A stretch of 64,000 bases of DNA from contig LSAX01000008.1 in NCBI GenBank assembly GCA_001557505.1, positions 1,736,001 through 1,800,000 of the forward strand. Direction: 5' to 3'. A model generated the notes under the pieces. It saw only the letters and a program-made list of their open reading frames with translations. It had not been told where the DNA came from and ran no database searches. A program made the translations under genes and the position numbers. The DNA comes from Reticulascus tulasneorum (Eukaryota; Ascomycota; Sordariomycetes; Glomerellales; Reticulascaceae). Below, piece after piece: positions 1 through 12,068 of the stretch. Numbering within the stretch: position 1 is the stretch's first letter; the number at the start of each line of letters is the position of its first letter.

Positions 1-334
1 TCTTTTCTTGAATTAATCCATTGCCCTTCTCATGCACATACACAAAACATATGACCTTCAAGAATCTCTGGTGGCTTGAGTCAAGCCACAACTTTTACAC
101 CTGTAAACTCCCTACTCCGAGTATTTGATATGCACAGCTGACAGCAAGATGCTTAGATACGCCATCAATGCTGCATTGGCCCCTGGAACCTGTCTCTCGA
201 CGTGAAGTGGTAAGGATATTCATGAAACGACCTGTAAGACGCACCTCTTTTCTCTCACAGAAAGGCCATCCAAGGTCCAGGCGATCGATACCGAGCTTTG
301 GGTAATGGAATCTAGTGCTTGGAGATCAAGATGA

Positions 335-1839
335 CTACCCAATGGGAATTCCCTGGTACTCATCGTATCCGAGGGCGAGGTTCATATTCTCTGTGCAGTC
401 ATTAGCAAACTATGAAAGCTTTTGTTGTGCGCCGATAAAACTTACGCAGGCATTGCGTGGCGGCGCCCTTATTAAGATTATCAATCGTGGCACAGCTATA
501 GAGGTCAGCCGGAGCCCTTGGGGGGGGGGGGGGGGGGGTTATTCCGATACTCACATAACGACACGCTTGCCGGTGGCATCGACAGCGAATCCGCCGATTT
601 CGACTCCATGCTTATTTTGGATCGACTTAACGTAGGGAGCTTCACCAACGACCTTAATAAGCTTCTCGCCAGCATATCGTTCTTGGTAAATATGGCGAAT
701 GTCTCGAGAAGTCATCTCCCTGGACAGAGGGATATTGATGGTCAAATGTATACCGCGGAACCAGGAAGCGCTGCAATTGGATTAGTATATAGTAGCCAAA
801 AGAAGAAGGAACAGTTCTAACACGTGAGGAATGAATGCCGTCGGGGCCCCAAGGTGGTGGCTGATTTCTCGCTCGTGGATGTGTCCCGTAAGAGAGTCTG
901 CTCAAGGTCAGCTTCCAACATGCTTATGAGCATAATTTCTTTGAACTAACAAGGCAGAAGGTTATCCTTCAGAACAGTCTCGTCGTTCTTAGGACTCTTC
1001 TTCGTTCCCGCTCCTGAGAACTTGGACCAGTTAGCTTCGAGCGTACGTGTTGGGCTTTGGCGAAGGGCCATACTCCCGAAACACCAAAAACCGAAGGAAC
1101 GCCTCCCAAATACGGCACAAGAGGAGAAATGCCGAGTTGAGCGCCCGTTGCATAACAGCCAGGGCAGCTGATACGGGTGGATTGAGCGATCTTGCTGCGT
1201 TTCACAAGCTCAGGGCATGAGTACGTCCATATTCCTGTTGGATCAAACCGGTAGTCGGCCGAAAGATCAATGATGAGACTCGAGCTTTCACCCAATGCTT
1301 CGACGAATGGCTGGCACGTCCCGTTGGGCAAGGCCATCACTTTTTTTTTTGTGGTGTTAGTAGAAAGTGTCAAATATGTAGCGAGGGAGCGGGGGCGGCA
1401 TACCCCAGCAGTCGACCTGGCCATCCTTGTCCAAACGAGCAACATCCTCTGGAGATAGGTTGTCGTAGATAATCTTACGCTTGGTATAGCCCTTAAGTTC
1501 CTGTCCCACAAGCCCTCGAGAAGACACATAGCGAAGGTCCATGTTGGGGTGGTCGTTGAGAAGGTCGACCAGGGCACGGCCAGTGAAACCGCGGGCGCCG
1601 ATGAGGCCAATTCGCGACGGCGACTCGTTGGAAGCATTCTTCTTACCCAGAGGGGGGTTCGGGTTCGTGTTGAGAGCATTGGCAAGATATCCGGTGGTGG
1701 AAATGGCGCGGGCGTGGACAGCGTTGGCGGTTCGGCCGAGGGAGGCCTTGGGCATCGGGGTGACGGCGAGGGCAGCAGCGCGGGGGGCAACTCGGCGAGG
1801 GCCGAGGCGCATGGCCCTGGACGTAGCAGACAGCATCAT
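335..1839 (-). CDS. ARG5,6: Stand-alone mitochondrial N-acetyl-gamma-glutamyl-phosphate reductase (AGPR), 7 exons
   Basis: Third step of ornithine/arginine synthesis: NADPH reduction of N-acetylglutamyl phosphate to the semialdehyde in mitochondria. Exons on the minus strand are 1404-1839, 1074-1339, 951-1020, 822-897, 555-770, 446-495 and 335-390, giving 389 aa; all six introns are 51-64 nt with normal ends and restore one frame. Residues 1-70 are Arg/Ala-rich, like a mitochondrial presequence, then comes NPNPPLGKKNASN, the linker usually found between kinase and reductase in fungal ARG5,6. The Rossmann motif LIGARGFTGRAL, FSGAGTK and HIHERE are present. The active-site Cys is about residue 207 in CPGCYATG, where the family normally has NPGCY. 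Most fungi encode this enzyme as the C-terminal half of a bifunctional protein; here it is a separate gene, divergent from the kinase. The start could be either of two adjacent Met codons. Confidence 0.93.
520..538. repeat. Homopolymer G19 inside an AGPR intron
   Basis: An uninterrupted run of 19 G (C on the coding strand) lies within the 59-nt intron 496-554 of the AGPR gene, so it does not affect the protein. Its length is likely to vary between isolates or sequencing runs. Confidence 0.9.
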
Positions 1840-3052
1840 TCCGAGATGTAGGAGCCCAATTGACCTGAAATCGGGAGGGCAAGTCGGATGGATGGTGTGC
1901 TGCGGGGGTGTTGTTTGAATGTGGTGAGGTTATACGTCCGTCTCCATCTGTGAGGAGAGATGTGCGGTATCTACCAAAAATCCTTGACTGATCAGGCGGG
2001 GTGACAAAAAAAGCCAGACACCTGCTAATGTAATGTAACATCAGTGTGTGGGGGGTGTGGTGGGGCACCGTGTGTGGAGTTCGCCGCCTAAGGCCTTGAA
2101 ACCCTATGTAGGTACCTAAGTAGGCACCCAAGGGAAGATAGGTACAGTATCTACCAAAGGTAGGTAAGGTAAGGTACCTAGGTAGGTAGGTATGGATGGG
2201 AGCCACGGGCCCATAGCGACACCGTGCGGCTGAAGTCGGGGCGGCCCAGGGGGGTCGACTTTTAGCTATTCGTAACTTAGCACCAAAATGTCTGGCCAGG
2301 CCACAATTTGCAGTCCAGCGTTTATACTACGTAGGTACTACGCACGGTACATAACCAGGTCCAAGGCTCAGTGTGGATGCAGATCACCCTACCTTGGTAG
2401 GGCTCGAGGGGGGGGGTCTCAGCAAGCCGCGCAACTGGTGACATGAAAACACTGCCGGCTACTCCATACAGCACTAATAAGTTGTACATACCTAAGGTAC
2501 CTTAGGTGGGGAAAAGCGGCTTTTTTTTTTTTCTTTTTTTCTCTCTTTGTTTTTCTCTGTCACCAGTTGCTGCGGTCCTGTTCAGATCGAACGAAGGCTG
2601 CGCATAATTAATGGTTGACCGAACCCAGTGTCTGCCCTTTCACACAACAACTACTTAGGGTTATTTAGGGCTTGCTTTAGATTCATCACATAGGTACCTA
2701 CCTTACCTACGTCTGTCACATGACACTTGAAATTTTCTCTGCTCCCTCGAGAGCGGCGGGGCGAGGATCGATCACCATCATCTTTACCAGCTAAGTTAGC
2801 TAGCCATTGAGATCAAGCGGGATTAGCTCCTTCGTTTCCCCCTCAATCTACCATCGGGCTCTTGCTCCGTGATAGTCGCGTTGCAGTATAAGGTATCCTC
2901 CCCAACCGTGCAACTCGACACGAACCGCAATTTCTCTTGGAACCTTAAACCGCCTACCTACCTCATCACCGCCGCCGATTGGGAACGTGAGCCTCTCCAT
3001 ATCCTTCAACATCACCATCCCATCAACCTCTCCGCCCCCTCCCAAAATCATC
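1840..3052. promoter_or_regulatory. Divergent promoter region shared by AGPR and NAG kinase
   Basis: No convincing coding sequence. About 1.2 kb separates the two divergent start codons. It contains dense runs of TAGGTA/TACCTA (about 2100-2200 and 2490-2510, again near 2690-2710), a poly-T/CT tract at about 2521-2560 and a CT-rich leader before the kinase start. I did not see a clear TGACTC (Gcn4/CPC1-type) site. A shared promoter would keep the two halves of the split enzyme co-expressed; that is inference. Confidence 0.6.
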
Positions 3053-4690
<1,638 letters not shown>

Positions 4691-4823
4691 CCTCGAGTCT
4701 CGACTTCGCATTGGTGTATGGACTACAAGGGCAATCTTTAAACCCGCCAGAGCGCCCAGCAGGCACGTGACTATTCGACCATAGCTCACAGGCAGAAGAC
4801 ATTTGGTCAGCAACGCCACTGCA

Positions 4824-5007
4824 ACGAATTATAACCCGCCGCCCGGTAAGGGGAATGCCTGGAGCGATGTTCCCGCTCTCGTTGGTCTAATCGGAGCTCG
4901 AGGATACACTGGCCAGGCTTTGATTAGTCTGCTTATACGACTACGCATATATGAGAAAACATGAACCTCACGATTGGTTGGAATTTGAGGGCATTCCTAT
5001 TATATAA
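4824..5007 (+). pseudogene. Fossil of the reductase (AGPR) domain downstream of the kinase
   Basis: Reading from 4824 gives TNYNPPPGKGNAW, then LVGLIGARGYTGQALISLL, matching the interdomain linker and first Rossmann motif of fungal AGPR, including the live copy at 335-1839 (NPNPPLGKKNAS, LIGARGFTGRAL). From 4961 the sequence gives MNLTIGW and, one frame over at 4981, EFEGIPII plus stop, matching the end of the live enzyme (NMNLALGYDEYQGIPIG). About 320 internal codons are missing, so an internal deletion removed the catalytic core. The fossil is out of frame with the kinase ORF. Confidence 0.85.
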
Positions 5008-5209
5008 TAGCGACAGCTAGCTTGGATGGTTTTGTTCTCGACAGGGGCTGGCACGGATATGTCCTCCAAAGCTTCAGAGTTGGTTCTTTCTTTGGGTCCT
5101 TGTACAGCGGGACCTTTTCCTTGGTAGACTACCTAATGAAAGACACAAATGTACTGCAATTCCCTCCCTGTCAACACCGTTGCTCTATCTATATCTCAAA
5201 TGAACATGT

Positions 5210-6468
5210 CTAGAAGGTGGGCTCCTTGCCATGATTCCGGAAGTGGGACTCACAAACCGGACATCGGCCATTCACAACTGTCGACCCGGCCGGCAGAGCT
5301 ACCTCGCAGCCGACAACAATGCACTTGCGATCCGCGAATTTCCTCTGGTCCTTTTTGAAATTCCTCTTGGTTTCTTCGCACAGTTTCAGTGGTCTTTGCC
5401 GCTCATCATTATGTATTTGGTAGTCATAGCAAGCGCAACAGAGTCCTTTTCTGAGTTGACCTGTCGGTGGCAAAACAAGGCCACAGTCAGGGTTGCGGCA
5501 TCGCTTCTCTTCTGTATTTCGATGGCGTAAGTAGTGGCTGTGGCAGCTGTTGCGCCTTACTTTTCTGGGCAGTTTTGGCCCATTGCAGTCTGGACAGATG
5601 GGGCGGAGCACGGTGGGCAGCATTGAAGCAGCGACTTCGGCATCTGCTAATGCGGAAACATTCTTGGTTCACCACCGTCGATGCATGTAGTTGCGCGAAC
5701 GCGCTTCTTGCGCTTTGCCGCACGTGAAATACGCTGGGCAGCATTCCTGCAGCTTCGGCATTGTCTGTGGCCATATTCTCTTGGCCCACCACAGTTGATG
5801 CACGGAGACGCGGGCGGGCTCTTAGGAGGCTCTTCTTTGGCTTTCTTGCGCTTTTCCGCGCCTTCAATACGCTCGCTAGCATTCATACAGCTACGGCATT
5901 GCCTATGCCCCAACGCTCTTGGTTCGCCGCAATCGATACATGTAGGCGCGGGCTTTGTCTCACGGAGACGTGACAATTTTCGCGGCTCATCGTCGTGAGA
6001 AGGAGCTTGTTCTGTCTCCCCCTGTAGGAAAATCTCTTTCGCGTTTCCTTCGTGGTCGCGTTTGACACTTTCGCGCTTTTGCCTCGCATCAATTGTCAAG
6101 TAACTTTGGCACTTTCTGCTGCGTATGCGTCGCGGTTGGCTACACTCGACGCATAAAAGAGGGATGGACAAATTGAAGGTGTGAGACCGAACACAATTCG
6201 GGCAGATTCGAGGGTTTGATGTGAGGCCTCCGCACATATCGCAATCCTTCCACACAGCTCTTAGACAATAACAGGTCTTACAACGCTTGCCCAACGACCT
6301 CGTTGGAACTCCGCAATCGACGCAACGGAAATCCCGACGCCGTAGCTGGCACTTGATGCATCGCGAGTATTTACCCGCATCTTCCTGGCATTCAACGCAC
6401 AAGTTTTGTCCAGGACAGGCGTATCTAGTTGGAGCAATCGAACTTGTGTCTGCCTGTGGCGGTTCCAT
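5210..6468 (-). CDS. Cys-rich CxxC-repeat protein, frame interrupted (possible pseudogene)
   Basis: I do not recognise a named family. The 5' part (5647-6468, 273 aa) holds many CxxC pairs and two tandem units of about 45 aa built on C-x2-CG-x-PR-x3-GHRQCRSC-x-NA followed by a Lys/Arg-rich stretch; they suggest repeated zinc-binding knuckles. A third unit begins with CIDGG instead of CIDCG and hits a stop at 5647. The rest of that repeat is recognisable in another frame (CRSRCFNAAHRA near 5600-5640), and a further Cys-rich segment with C-x2-C and C-x4-C pairs is open at 5210-5623. This could be a frameshifted gene or one with an unrecognised intron; I found no good GT..AG pair at the junction. 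Confidence 0.45.
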
Positions 6469-6651
6469 GAGTTTGCTATATGGATAGCCAATTGCATTTA
6501 GATGCAGACCACCACCAGGAAACCATAGCCTCGTAGAGCAGCCTGCAATTTCTAGATGAATTATCAGAAACGTAGACTCGAAAACATATCTTCTTCATTC
6601 ATCGTGTGATCATCCACTTGGTAAAGTCCAATAACTAAAGGACCAGCAGTT

Positions 6652-8511
6652 ATGGCCGACTGGCATGATCCGTCATGTCGTCGCCTAGACTTGGTTTCCT
6701 TCAGCGGGGTGACAAGCTGCCTCAGTTGCGGCTCTGTTCAACTCGAGTCTGAAGCGGAGCAGAAATCGCCCTCGATCGGGGGCAGTTTCCACTACGATCA
6801 CATCAAAGCCAGGGACGCAGCTGCGGTTACTGGTTGTGAGTCCCGGGGAGTTCAAAGATCCGATTCACTGCCGCCTGGCGCCGCGCAGGCTGTCGACCCT
6901 GCCCGAGTACGACGCGATCTCATACACGTGGTGTGACGAGAACGGGGACTCTGATCGGTGCCGAACCGTGTACCTGGATTCCATCGAGTTCCTGGTCACG
7001 CGCAACTGTGAAGCGGCTCTGAAGCGGGTTCGCAGCAGAGGGAACGAGAAGGTCGTCTGGATTGATGCTATTTGCATCAACCAGGACAGCGATAAGGAGC
7101 GAGGCCACCAAGTCCAACTAATGCCTCAGATATACACAAGGGCCCGCCAGGTACTGATTTACGTCGGTGAGCCCACCGAGGACGAGGAGAGGCTGCTACA
7201 ATTCCTGCTCGACGGATATGACAAGGACTCCACAGCTAGATCAAGAAAGGGGATGTTGCGCAAGTTCCTGAGACGCCGATACTTTTCGAGGGTCTGGATT
7301 CTCCAAGAAGTGGCTTTAGCGAGACAGGCAACCGTCGTCTGCGGGGAGGTTTCGTTTCCTTGGGCATCACTGCAGATCCCGGCCCTATTCAGCCGTCAGC
7401 TCCTAGAAGGCACGCTACAACAGCCTACGCTACTGCAAAACACGTCGTTGCCCTCGGTGCTGGAGTTCAGTGCACCAAGATTCAGGGATTCATCAACCTT
7501 CCTGTCACTGCTGGACACGGCTCGTCAGAGCAAGGCCACCGACCCGAGAGACAAAGTGTTTGCCATCTATGGGCTCATCCACGGTGCAGAGGCCGAGGGA
7601 CTGACGGCAGACTACACCAAATCCAGGGACCATGTCTACATGTCGATTGCCTGTTGGATCGCTCAACGGTTCGGACTGCCCGCGCTTCTAGGCAGGAACT
7701 TCCACATCCCCAGCTCCGAGAGGGAGTCGTTGCCGTGCTGGGCGCCCGACTGGGATCAATGCGGCGACTTGCTGCACATGCCAGAACTGGTAGCGCGACT
7801 ACTGAAAGACACGCGCGAGAACCCGCCCACAGGCACACTGCCGGTGTCCGTTGACATGGAGGCAGGCGCAATCAGCTTCCCGGTTTTGAAGCTGGGGAGC
7901 GTCTCCGAAGTGGCTGAGCGGTATGGAGATCATGTATCTGCGCGGGTTATCGATGGGGGAAGAGCTCAAAGCCAACCACTGGGAGGCTTATTTCCGGGAG
8001 GACAACACCAATTTTGGGAGAAGACTCGTGGTTAATGTGCCAGACGCCGGTTCGGTGAGCCGCATACATAGTAGGGCGATGATTCGGGGAGGTCTCGCGG
8101 GGGCCAGGAGAGAAATTTGGCGACAGGAATTCACTCAGGGCCTGCGAGGATATGACGAGACACAAGATGAGGTATGTCTCTTGCCGGAGCCCGATTTCAA
8201 TCCCGCGCTGGTCTTCGGGACGGGGACGGTCTTGGTCATTCGACGTTATGATGCCCCCAGTGCTACGAATAGTGGCCGCCTGCCTTGCTATTCGATGGAA
8301 ATACGACACAGGACTCGGAGAGATCCTAGAGGGCCGGTTCAGCCCGTACGCATTAGTCCTTCGTCGAGTTGGTCCGGGCCAAGCGCAATTCCGGGGAATT
8401 CTGACCATGGGAGACGACCTGGGCAGGGAAGGGCTTGTCCAGCTGGGCAACTTCGAGACGGTACAGATCGGCAGAGACACGAATGGTGCTGTCGTGGGAG
8501 AGCAGCATTAG
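6652..8511 (+). pseudogene. HET-domain (heterokaryon incompatibility) gene with several frame breaks
   Basis: HET proteins mediate non-self recognition and cell death in filamentous fungi. The core in one frame (about 6840-7915) shows the expected order: YDAISYTW, VWIDAICINQ, YTRARQVLIYVG, FSRVWILQEV and DPRDKVFAIYGL. The N-terminal piece (ATG 6652, with C-x2-CGS and FHYDHIKARD) is in another frame; it would join LRLLVVSPGEFKDPIH only after a one-base correction near 6816. Past about 7920 a plausible C-terminal part continues in a second frame (GEELKANHWEAYF) and then in a third (YALVLRRVGPG, to the stop near 8511). No splice pairs repair these joins, so I call it a decaying gene. The domain call is firm; the pseudogene status is likely. 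Confidence 0.7.
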
Positions 8512-9320
8512 TGGCCCGAGATGGAGGAGCTCATTCGAGGTCTGGACGAGACAGGAGATGCGGGAACCTGAGGGCTGGCTCTGCATATGAACAAGACATC
8601 AGATGTCCGGGCCTGGTTGTTTCGCGGTTCCGCTCCATGGTGATATGGGGTGCCAGTTGAGTGGCAGGTTCATGGAGGAGTCCGGAGCGGGCGCATATAT
8701 TGTATCAGGAACTGTTATCGACACTCGAAAGCGGGCCTCAGGCAAGAGAAACCCAAAACAGATTCGGAGGGCTCCCATCAAGTAAAGCTACCTTCAATTT
8801 TGGATCGGGTGAACACGGTTGTCATCAGTGGGACGGCTGATCCTGACCACATCCCCAAAGAACCTCCGAGCCTATGGGATCTCCGAGCCATGCATGCATC
8901 CGACAATGGGGGCAGAGAAGCAGGTGCAGAAGGTTTTTCTTTCTCATCTCCCGCGATTGAACTTGAACCTCTAAGAATCATTTTGTGGTCGTGCCCGGAG
9001 GTAGCTATGGCTGGACCATCCTCGCTCATAAATGACGCCAACCGAGATGATGTATGAAAAGAGCTGTTTTTAACATTGCCCCGAAGCAGCCTGCAGGGGG
9101 GGGGAGCTTCCAATAGCTCTCCAGAAGGGGGGAGCTTTCCCGAACATCCCCTAGCTCCGTTTTCCAGCTTTGTCAGGTTTCATTTATTTTAATCCGCATA
9201 TTTTTCGAGAAGAAATTGAATAAATACCACGTCCATACTAAGTTTAGCGCGAAGCCCCAAATCCCGGAAACGTGCCTGCATGGCGCTCTTCGCTCCCGTC
9301 CCTGCACGCTGCTGGTCGCT
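8512..9320. other. Gene-free stretch downstream of the HET gene
   Basis: Only short overlapping ORFs without a recognisable domain. The start of this segment may contain more decayed HET C-terminal sequence. No promoter, repeat or RNA gene was recognised. Confidence 0.5.
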
Positions 9321-9337
9321 CGCTTGCTTGCTTGCTT

Positions 9338-9400
<63 letters not shown>
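9321..9400. repeat. CTTG/CTGG tetranucleotide microsatellite
   Basis: About five CTTG-type units are followed by 15 perfect GGCT units (9341-9400). The tract is open in several frames as Leu-Ala-Gly-Trp repeats, which are artefacts of the repeat rather than genes. A short version of the same GGCT repeat occurs at 39831-39850. Confidence 0.95.
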
Positions 9401-11458
9401 CCTGTGCCTGCCGTGGGATTTCCTTGTCAGCCGAGGGCTTCGGCAGGATCTCGCTAGAAGAAGCCTAAGGCAACGTCCAAGGCTTTTCAGGCAAAACTCG
9501 CAACTCCCATGAAGCTGATGAAAATATCTCTTCAGGCTTTGTCGGCCACAGCCAATCTTCTCTGGTCAGGATTGGCATTTCAATTGAGTTGGGAACAAGT
9601 CAATTGACCCTCTAGATGGTGTTCTGTATCATGACCTCCGTTCCCATCGGAGCTTCAGCCACATTGAAGCTTGGGGGAGCTTCCTTTTCGTGCCACCTTC
9701 GCCTCTCCTCTCACCTAGCTTCCTACAGACTACGTAGCACTTGAACCGAAGGTCGAGGTGACGCCGTCATGCGTCATTTATGAGGCTCAAAAGCCTCAGG
9801 CACTAAAACTCACCACTCACTCAACTCAACCCTCTTCCCTCCTCCCGCGACCAGCCAGCACGCTCCGCTCGGCTGGCTTTTTTATTGAAACAAAAAAAAA
9901 ATTTGCTTCTCATCCCGAGACACTAGACCCACCATCATTTCCCTTTCGTCGCTCTGTGGTCCAGCGATTTGCTGTCGGCTCGGTCTCCTTTTGTGGATCC
10001 CCCTTATTAAGATTTCGTGGCACAATAGCGAAAGGGAAATCTCGGGATTCGGTACGAGGGTAAGAGAAAGAAAAAAAAAAAAACGGGAAGCCATTCCTAT
10101 TGGAAGATCTTCCGCCCATCCAGCACGAAAGCCACACACCCACCCCTTGGGATTTTTTTTTTGGATTTTCTCGGGATCTAACGCAATTACCTCATACAAG
10201 GATGGTTGCGACGTTGGCCTTAGGATTTCAACTTCATCCCATCGCATCCCGAATCATCGGGTAGGGAAGATGGAGGACCGTCGAGGTTTGGCTTAGGTGG
10301 TGTGTATGTGTGTGTGTGTGTGATGGATGCACCGCCGAGCGAGAACGGAGATTCTCGACGCCGTATTACCACGTCTCCATCCACCATCATCACTTGCTGC
10401 TGGTGTGCTGCTCGTCCACTTTGTTTCCTTTATCTCTAAAGGAGCTTCCGTTTCCCATTCTCCCGGGGCCCTTACTAAACCCAAGTGAGATCCCTGATAC
10501 GCGCCTTCTTTTTCCCTTCTCAGGGGTCTTGTCCCAGGGGTCCCACCCACGTGTAGAGGCTCGCGCTGAGGCTGATTGGGTTTTCGTCGCCGCAAAGTGG
10601 GGGCTGAGAGGATATTCCTGTGGGGGTCACACCTCAGGCATCGTCGAATATCAAAGTGTCATCTTCTATTCATGCCTCAGACAACAACTTCCATGAAAAA
10701 TTTTCAATGCTTCGCAACCTCGTTGTCCATCTTGGCCAGTCCTCCAGGGAAATGGCCCAATGCTTTGCAGCTGGATAAGTGTATCTTGATTCCCACGGAG
10801 GCTAGTTTGTGTCTATCCTGTTGCCGTATGTGATGCATCAAAACTTACTCCGTTTTTATCTGCTCTTACACACTGCAAATGACTGAGAACCCACTTCCAT
10901 GATTCGTGTAACCCACACCCCAAGCTTGACGTCCCCCCGAGAGCCTCAGGCTTGGACATCTGGCCAACCAATTTCCAGGATCCCATCGCTTCATCGCAAC
11001 CCTCACGACCCGCAACCCGACAATCTCCGAAAGTTGCTTCAGGGTATGCTGCCTCTCCCAAGATTCCACCACCGCCAGACGGGACCGCATCTTTCCTATC
11101 CTGGCCGCCTCTCGCAATGTTGTCCTTGAGCTAGGGTCCACCAGGGAGTGGGATTGGGCCCATGGCTTTCCCTGTTTGATCCGATGGGCCTATGATCTCT
11201 CGAGCTCGAGCTCCGTCATCCTGTCGCCCGGCCCCCTGCTTGCTCTCCTCTGCCCGAGCTCTGAAGCATCTGAGTTTTTTTTTTTTCCCTCTCCTTCCTC
11301 CGAGCTTCCTCTCTTCTCTTCTCTCACTCTATCACCTCCCATCCAGTCATCCTGTTTCGTGCCTGACAAGTTCTCTTTCCTATCTCTTCCCTTTTGCAAG
11401 TCTCTCTCTCCATCTCGTTCCCGTCTATCCACACTCTCCCCTCCATCCATCAGATACA
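9401..11458. other. Long non-coding region and leader before ATP9
   Basis: No supported gene. It contains poly-A tracts (9891-9901, 10070-10083), a poly-T near 10150, a TG microsatellite (about 10301-10322) and, over the last 250 bases, a strongly CT-rich leader including a T-run near 11277-11286. Such pyrimidine-rich leaders precede highly expressed fungal genes. Confidence 0.55.
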
Positions 11459-12068
11459 ATGGCTTCCCGAGTGCTCGCCTCCAGATTCGCCACTTCGATG
11501 GCATCGACGACCTCCAAGGTCGCTCGACCAGTTCTGCGAGCACCAGTCTCTGCTGCTTCCAAGCGAACCATCACTGGTAAGTTGCTCGCACCGAGCCAAT
11601 TGGCTCGCCATGGCTCCGATACCCCAAGAGTTCGTCGGTCTCACACACCCGCGCAGGATTCAGCAGTGCCGGTCCCCTCCAGGCCCTCAAGCGCCAGCAG
11701 GTCAACAGCATCATGAAGGCCAACACCCGCCAGGTTTTCCAGAACATGGGAGCCAAGCGAGCCTACTCTTCTGAGATCGCCCAGGCCATGGTCGAGGTCT
11801 CCAAGAACTTGGGTATGGGTGCTGCTGCCATTGGTCTTACCGGTGCTGGTATCGGTATCGGTCTCGTCTTCGCCGCCCTCCTCAACGCTGTTGCCCGCAA
11901 CCCTGCCCTCCGAGGACAGCTCTTCTCGTACGCCATTCTGGGCTTCGCCTTCGTCGAGGCCATTGGTCTTTTCGATCTCATGATTGCCCTCATGGCCAAA
12001 TTCGTATGCCCACCCCCTGTGACCCACCCACCAAGAAATCCCTGTAGACTAACAATTCACAGACATAA
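11459..12068 (+). CDS. ATP9: Mitochondrial ATP synthase subunit 9 (c-ring proteolipid), nuclear-encoded precursor
   Basis: Forms the proton-conducting c-ring of the F1Fo ATP synthase in the inner mitochondrial membrane. Exons 11459-11576, 11657-12003 and 12063-12068 give 156 aa. A presequence of about 75 residues ([23 protein letters not shown], ending KRAYSSEI) precedes a mature protein of about 81 residues with two membrane helices, the glycine-rich [14 protein letters not shown] segment, the [19 protein letters not shown] loop and the essential acid in [12 protein letters not shown]. The last exon is only six bases (ACA TAA), adding the terminal Thr and stop expected from the family. The leader is CT-rich, as in other strongly expressed fungal genes. 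Confidence 0.97.

Noticed and set aside
8170..8261. Possible intron (GTATGT..CCCAG) in the HET gene
   Set aside because: Splicing there gives a stop codon at once and does not restore the downstream frame.
9216..9512. Open frames encoding Leu-Ala-Gly-Trp repeats
   Set aside because: They are translations of the GGCT microsatellite in three frames, without flanking coding signal.
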